DNA from: Synergistales bacterium
GTDB lineage: Bacteria > Synergistota > Synergistia > Synergistales > 79-D21
Direction: 5' to 3'
Length of the DNA: 10,338 nt
NCBI GenBank assembly: GCA_015657435.1
Contig: JADLKH010000003.1
Span: forward strand, 306,708 to 317,045
The notes under the pieces: model-generated
What the model was told of the DNA's origin: nothing
What the model saw: the letters and a program-made list of their open reading frames with translations, nothing else
Database searches by the model: none
Translations under genes and position numbers: made by a program
Part shown: piece after piece, positions 6,707 to 10,338 of the stretch
Layout: each line of letters begins with the position of its first letter
How positions within the stretch are numbered: the stretch's first letter is position 1

Positions 6707-7600
6707 ATGTTTCGGGACTACGCCGAAATGCGGGCCCGGGCCGCGGGCATGGGGCCGATTCCCGTGAGCGTGGCGGCGGCCGACGACCGGGCGGTCATCC
6801 GGGCGGTGAAGATCGCCGTCGAAATGGGCATGATCCGGCCGATCCTCGTGGGCGGGGAAGAAAAAATCCGAACCCTCCTGGAAGAGGAGGGACTCTCCGG
6901 GGAGGTTCGGGTCGTGGATAGCCCCGATGCCCCTTCGGCCGCGCTCAGGGCCGTGGAGAGGGTCAAAAGCGGCGAAGCCAGGGTCCTCGTGAAGGGGCAG
7001 GTCAACACGAGCGACTTCATGAGGGCGGTTTTGGACAAAAACGTGGGGCTCAGGACCGGCAGGCTGGTCTGCGGCCTTGCGGTCTTCGAGATCCCGGGGG
7101 AGAAAAAGCTCGTTTTCCAGGCCGACGGCGGTGTGAACGTGGCGCCGGGGCTCCCGGAGAAGAGGCAGATCCTTTTGGAATCCCTTTCCGCCATGGCCCG
7201 GTTCGGGATCGAACGGCCAAAGGTCGCCGTCCTGACGGCCAACGAACAGGTCAACCCGAAAATGCCCGCCACCGTGGATGCGGCGGAGCTGGCCCGGATG
7301 AGCCGCGAGGAGGGGTTCCCTCCCTGCGTCGTGGAAGGCCCCATCGCCATGGACGTGGCCCTGGACCCGGAGATGGCCCGCCGGAAAGGTCTGCACAGCG
7401 AGGTTTCCGGCGATGTTGACCTCTACCTCATGCCCAACATCGAATCCGGCAACATCATGGGAAAACTCCTGGTTCACTACATGAAGGCGAAAATGGCCGG
7501 AATCGTTCTGGGGGTTTCCGCCCCGGTCGTGCTGACGAGTCGCGGCGAACCCCCCGACGGCAAGGTCAACTCGATCGCGCTGGCCTGCCTGGCTTCGTAA
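6707..7600 (+). CDS. ptb: Phosphate butyryltransferase / phosphotransacylase family enzyme
   Basis: This cytoplasmic 297-residue enzyme of the PTA/PTB family should exchange CoA for phosphate on a short or aryl acyl-CoA, giving an acyl phosphate that a kinase can turn into ATP. Its length suits Ptb (about 300) rather than long Pta. Family features in order are RPILVGGEEKI (44-54), VKGQVNTSDFMRAVLD (95-110), ALTANEQ-like LTANEQVNPKMPATVDA (176-192), EGPIAMDVALD (210-220), DLYLMPNIESGN (239-250) and APVVLTSR (272-279). A strong ribosome binding site, AAGGAGG (6692-6698), lies 8 nt before the ATG. It is the last gene of the ior cluster, which suggests that aryl-acetyl-CoA (or branched acyl-CoA) from IorAB is its substrate; this is inference. 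No butyrate/acetate kinase gene follows, so the kinase must lie elsewhere. Chain-length or aryl specificity cannot be judged from sequence alone. Confidence 0.88.
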   Translation: MFRDYAEMRARAAGMGPIPVSVAAADDRAVIRAVKIAVEMGMIRPILVGGEEKIRTLLEEEGLSGEVRVVDSPDAPSAALRAVERVKSGEARVLVKGQVNTSDFMRAVLDKNVGLRTGRLVCGLAVFEIPGEKKLVFQADGGVNVAPGLPEKRQILLESLSAMARFGIERPKVAVLTANEQVNPKMPATVDAAELARMSREEGFPPCVVEGPIAMDVALDPEMARRKGLHSEVSGDVDLYLMPNIESGNIMGKLLVHYMKAKMAGIVLGVSAPVVLTSRGEPPDGKVNSIALACLAS

Positions 7601-7627
7601 CGGCGCGAAGAGAAGCGGCTCAGGCGG

Positions 7628-7680
7628 ATTGAAAAAGGGAAAGGACCACCGGATTCCGGTGGTCCTTTCCCTTTTTCAAT
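7628..7680. terminator. 53-bp perfect palindrome acting as intrinsic terminator of the ior-ptb operon
   Basis: Positions 7628-7653 are exactly complementary to 7655-7680 around a single central T (7654), giving 26-bp arms without a mismatch. The core stem GGGAAAGGACCACCGGA and its complement is followed by CTTTTTC on the + strand, so it fits a strong Rho-independent terminator 28 nt after the ptb stop. The A run on the left arm makes it symmetrical, so it would also terminate - strand transcription. Confidence 0.88.
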
Positions 7681-7714
7681 GATAAAGACTCATGGCGAGT
7701 TATAATGATAAAGA
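7678..7714 (+). promoter_or_regulatory. Candidate promoter with flanking direct repeats upstream of the CARDB-repeat gene
   Basis: A perfect -10 hexamer TATAAT lies at 7701-7706 in a short AT-rich island. No good -35 hexamer is seen at 16-18 nt, so activation or a weak promoter is possible. The 11-mer AATGATAAAGA occurs twice in direct orientation, at 7678-7688 and 7704-7714, offset by 26 bases; the second copy overlaps the -10 box and the first overlaps the end of the palindrome. The remainder of 7601-7794 (to the GGGAGGT ribosome binding site at 7781-7787) shows no gene. Confidence 0.4.
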
Positions 7715-7794
7715 GTTAAATTGAGCTACTTTCGGTCCTTCCGCTCTGTTTTATACGGAAAACCTGTCGATTTGAGTGCAGGGAGGTGGCGGCA

Positions 7795-9470
7795 ATGAAA
7801 AGAAGCGGATTGTGGTGTGCTGCGGGTCTGGCCATGGTCGGCCTGGCGCTCTTCGCGGCGGGCCCCGCATGGGCTTTGCCCGATCTGGTGGCGTGGGTGG
7901 CAAGCCGCGGGTTCCCGTGGAAAGAGGCGGTGAACTGGTCATTCCCTTCTCGGTGACCGTGCAGAACCGGGGAACGGAACCGGCTGCGCCGTTCAAGGTC
8001 TCCGTGGAATACGAGATCGTTTCGGGCGGCGTTTCGACGCTTCCTCCAAGCGGCCAGGCCCCCTTCCGTGTTCCCGGCCAGGCCAATGTCTGGTATCCGC
8101 AGACGGTTGCCGCTCTTCCGTCCGGCCCTCCGCCGGGAAGCACCGTGACCTTCACGGGAGAGGTCCTGATGGATCGCGCTTTCTCGGCGGCCCTCATCCG
8201 CCTTCGTGCGATCGCCGATTCCACGGCGGGGGAGGAATTCGCCGATCCGGCCGGGCGCGTTCGGGAGTCGGACGAGAGCAACAATGCCACGCCGTGGGTT
8301 GATGCCAGGATGGCCGCCGGGACGCCGGATTTGACCTTTCGGAACCAGACTCCCGCCGGTGTTTTCCGGCTAGTGGATCGGTACTTCGTCGAAGACCGCT
8401 CGGGAGGAGGGTTCACCTTCAGCGTGGAGAACCGCGGGACGGCCCCGGCCGGGCCCTTCAGCGTCCAGGTGGAGTACGAGATCATCGACGGGGTCGGCCC
8501 CGAAGTTTCAAGGTACGGACTCCTTGCGTACATTCCCGTTGCGGACCGTTCGATGGCGAGCCTCTCCCCGCGCGGCATCCACCGCTTCGACCGGCTGGCG
8601 CTTAAATTCCCGGAGGGGCTTGAGGGTGCGACCCTGCGGGTGCGTGCCCGTATCGACGATGCGAACGCGGTCGCCGAGTCGGATGAGCGGAACAACATCG
8701 GCCCGTGGAGCTCGCGGATTTACCTGGCGAGGCAGGTGGAGATGATGCGGATTCCAGGCACTCTGATCCTCAGGACCCTGGGGGTCGCCCTGAGGGGTTC
8801 CATCCGGATCAACAACTTCGCCGGTCCGACAAGCGACTTCCAGCTCGACAACGAACCTGCCCGAAGGGACGATTCATGGATCCGTATCGGGGGAAGGGAG
8901 ACGCGTTTCACTCCTCCCTATTTCCCTTACGGGGACGGGGCGACGCGAAGCTGGTACTACCTTAACGACATCAACGCGGAATTTGGTGGGGCCGGAGCCC
9001 CCCGCTTCTACAGGGACCGGATCGTGATGGACATCAACTTCGAGACGGGGGGCGACTACGAGATCCGCGGGTGGGAGTACACCTGGCCCTACTGGTACGA
9101 CTCCCCGCCCGATTTCGACCTCACCCGGATCCGGATCACCCTGGGGATGAGGCCGATCGTTCGGGAGGGCCGCCTGAGCTACGACCACGTTCTGGTTGCG
9201 ACCGACATCGACCTCACGCTCCACGGTTTCTGGGCCTTCGTCGACAGCGGCCTGCTGAGCAACGGGATCCGGGACTACCTGCGCAACACGCTGAACCAGG
9301 AACTGCAGCGGCGCCTTGAAGACGAACTCACGAGCGAGGACCTGCGGCGGCGCGTCGAAGACGAGCTCGACCGCAACATCGTCGCCCCGGCCATGGCCCG
9401 CCTCGGAATCCGCCGCCTGCTCGGCGTCCGCGTCGTGGGCGACCACATGGAGGTCTTCTACAACCGCTAG
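7795..9470 (+). CDS. Secreted protein with two CARDB-like repeats and an unrecognised C-terminal domain; frameshifted near its N-terminus
   Basis: The best start is ATG 7795, with GGGAGGT (7781-7787) 7 nt upstream. It opens a clean Sec signal peptide: MKRSG, a hydrophobic core, then an AWA cleavage site at about residue 27, then LPDLV. That frame stops at 7954-7956. The remainder continues one frame back to the TAG ending at 9470, so the reading shifts by -1 somewhere before 7954, most plausibly near GTTCCCGTGG (7911-7920), where one extra C would join GFP to VERGGELVIPF. The body has two tandem CARDB-like beta-sandwich repeats: about 7926-8298, with SVTVQNRGTEPAAPF and ending SDESNNATPW, and about 8329-8709, with SVENRGTAPAGPF and ending SDERNNIGPW. 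About 250 further residues (8725-9470) are aromatic- and Asp-rich and end in charged amphipathic helices with repeated RRLEDEL and RRRVEDEL patterns; I do not recognise this domain. The GTG at 7776 opens the body frame but gives a Gly/Arg-rich N-terminus and lacks a ribosome binding site. Likely exported or surface protein of unknown function. Confidence 0.72.
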
Positions 9471-9503
9471 CCCCACGATTGGGGTCAGAGCTTGAATTTG
9501 ACC
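9471..9503. repeat. Boundary hairpins at the inner end of the transposase unit
   Basis: Two small inverted repeats lie side by side in the gap between the convergent genes. CCCCA (9471-9475) pairs with TGGGG (9480-9484) over a 4-nt loop, and GGTCA (9483-9487) pairs with TGACC (9499-9503) over 11 nt. The second covers the transposase stop codon (9485-9487). I recall a GGGGTCAGAGCTTGA-type end next to other Y1 transposases of this kind, so this is probably the element's 3'-side boundary; subterminal hairpins are the recognition sites of this transposase class. Confidence 0.45.
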
Positions 9504-10338
9504 GTATGTATACCGTTTTGCCTGAACGATCGGACGGCCTTGCTGACGGAACTCGTATGAACTCCGTAAAAACGGGCGATTTCAGCCTGGCAGAATTGCC
9601 CCGACAGGTAGGCTCGCGCCATCGCTTCCTTCCTGTCGGGGTAGGTTCTGTCAAAATCTTCCAGGAATTCCAGAGGGGGGCGTTTTTGTTCTCGGACGAT
9701 CCCTGACAGGCTTGCGTCAGAAAGAATTTTCTCCTGTGCCTGCGCGACAAAAAGATCGTCGCCCAGGTAGATCTGTTGCTTGAGGTTTTCCATCGGGCTT
9801 CGGGAATCCCGAATCCCGTTTGCCACGTAGGAGGCAAAAGAGATCTGTTGTTGTTCCCGGGTTCCACTGCAGTTGGAAACAGCATCCAGCGTAAATTCCA
9901 AACCCAGCCACTCCGGTGGTGTTTCCAGCCCCACCATGGCCCGAAAACTGCTCCATGGCCAATCTTGGGCAGACGTCGCCAGCCCGGCTCGAACGGGGTT
10001 GAGCACGACATAACGGATCACTTCGAGAAGGTAGGCGTTTCGGTCGATGAGAATAGAGTGAAAGCGACCCTGGAAAAGGTGTCCGGCCCGGCCGTGGAAA
10101 CGGTTGACATACTGGGTGTAGGTTCCGTTGAGAACTCGCATTCCTTCCGAAAGGTTCGGGCCGGGAGTTTCAACGACGAGGTGAAAATGGTTGCCCATCA
10201 GGCACCAGGCATAGGTTATCCATTGCAGGCGAGTGCTGACCTCGCTGTAGATGGACAGGAACTTTTCCCGATCCTTTTCGCTGTTGAAAATGGTGCACTT
10301 GTTGTCTCCCCTGGAGGTGACATGATAAAGCGCCCCGG
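9485..10338 (-). CDS. Y1 (HUH) REP-associated-type tyrosine transposase, N-terminus beyond window edge
   Basis: The frame is open from the window edge (codon beginning at 10336) to a TGA at 9485-9487, giving 284 residues; only a short N-terminal piece is missing. It starts with GALYHVTSRGDNK, the usual N-terminal strand of the transposase IS200-like family. Then comes NHFHLVVE with the His-hydrophobic-His metal-binding pair (10192-10184 region), then NGTYTQYVNRFHGRAGHLFQGRF. In that stretch the second tyrosine (30 residues after the ATG at 10198) is the likely DNA-cleaving residue, and GHLFQGRF is the family signature. A conserved VLNPVRAGL stretch follows. The C-terminal 35 residues include AEIARFYGVHTSSVSKAVRSF, a helix-turn-helix that single-domain IS200 TnpA lacks, so this fits the larger RAYT-like group. 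The ATG at 10198 is internal. It is convergent with the CARDB-repeat gene and 14 nt from its stop. All visible catalytic residues are intact. Confidence 0.88.
   Translation of the reverse strand, partial: GALYHVTSRGDNKCTIFNSEKDREKFLSIYSEVSTRLQWITYAWCLMGNHFHLVVETPGPNLSEGMRVLNGTYTQYVNRFHGRAGHLFQGRFHSILIDRNAYLLEVIRYVVLNPVRAGLATSAQDWPWSSFRAMVGLETPPEWLGLEFTLDAVSNCSGTREQQQISFASYVANGIRDSRSPMENLKQQIYLGDDLFVAQAQEKILSDASLSGIVREQKRPPLEFLEDFDRTYPDRKEAMARAYLSGQFCQAEIARFYGVHTSSVSKAVRSFRQNGIHTVKFKL

Larger units (their letters stand above)
9471..10338 (-). mobile_element. RAYT-like transposable unit, incomplete in window
   Basis: The Y1 transposase together with the hairpins at 9471-9503 suggests a single-gene mobile or domesticated unit. 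Only the end beyond the transposase stop codon is visible; the other end lies past 10338. No target duplication is expected for this transposase class. The inner limit could be anywhere from 9471 to about 9484. Confidence 0.5.

Noticed and set aside
7900..7960. Programmed -1 ribosomal frameshift joining the signal peptide to the body
   Set aside because: The direction is right, but no X-XXY-YYZ slippery heptamer or clear downstream hairpin was found; a one-base deletion or sequence error is simpler.
7751..8698. 315-codon - strand frame opposite the CARDB-repeat gene
   Set aside because: Ser/Arg/Pro-rich shadow with no domain. The + strand shows two related repeats that are conserved with each other, which marks the real coding strand.
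1..10338. CRISPR array, tRNA, rRNA or riboswitch
   Set aside because: No regularly spaced repeats, no cloverleaf or rRNA-like stretch, and no recognisable aptamer; the non-coding gaps are short and accounted for by promoters, terminators and the transposase boundary.

Overview
The window is GC-rich DNA, tightly packed with genes, from what looks like an anaerobic, Gram-negative (outer-membrane-bearing) bacterium that ferments amino acids. The outer membrane is inferred from a TonB-dependent receptor. The anaerobic, amino-acid-fermenting lifestyle is inferred from a ferredoxin-dependent 2-oxoacid oxidoreductase (IorAB) sitting with a phosphotransacylase of the phosphate butyryltransferase family. 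This mix would fit Synergistota or an anaerobic deltaproteobacterium-type lineage, but nothing in the window fixes the taxonomy.

Layout. Positions 1-1293 (+) hold the C-terminal part of a TonB-dependent outer-membrane receptor, whose 5' end is outside the window, followed by a strong intrinsic terminator (1323-1357). An MFS transporter (1420-2724, -) converges on that terminator. A short AT-rich divergent region (about 2725-2837) separates the transporter from a five-gene + strand cluster: a YheO-type PAS/HTH regulator (2838-3545), iorA (3542-5410), iorB (5412-5975), a stand-alone B3/B4 (PheRS editing-like) domain protein (5981-6691) and a ptb-like phosphate acyltransferase (6707-7600). The cluster closes with a perfect 53-bp palindrome that contains an intrinsic terminator (7628-7680). 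After an AT-rich promoter region comes a secreted protein with two CARDB-like repeats and an unrecognised C-terminal domain. Its signal peptide lies in a different frame from its body, so the gene is frameshifted as sequenced. Directly behind it, in opposite orientation, is a Y1 (HUH) REP-associated-type transposase (9485 to the window edge, -), with a small hairpin and an inverted repeat at its inner boundary.

How the genes may work together (inference). IorAB oxidatively decarboxylates aryl-pyruvates (transaminated Trp/Phe/Tyr) to aryl-acetyl-CoA and reduces ferredoxin. The Ptb-like enzyme could convert the acyl-CoA to an acyl phosphate, and a butyrate-kinase-type enzyme, not present here, would then yield ATP. 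The divergent MFS carrier could move a substrate or product, and the YheO-type regulator could control both sides. The B3/B4 protein is the unexplained member. The most notable observations are this iorAB-B3/B4-ptb cluster, the frameshifted two-repeat secreted protein, the long perfect palindrome, and the transposase boundary sitting about 14 bases after a stop codon.
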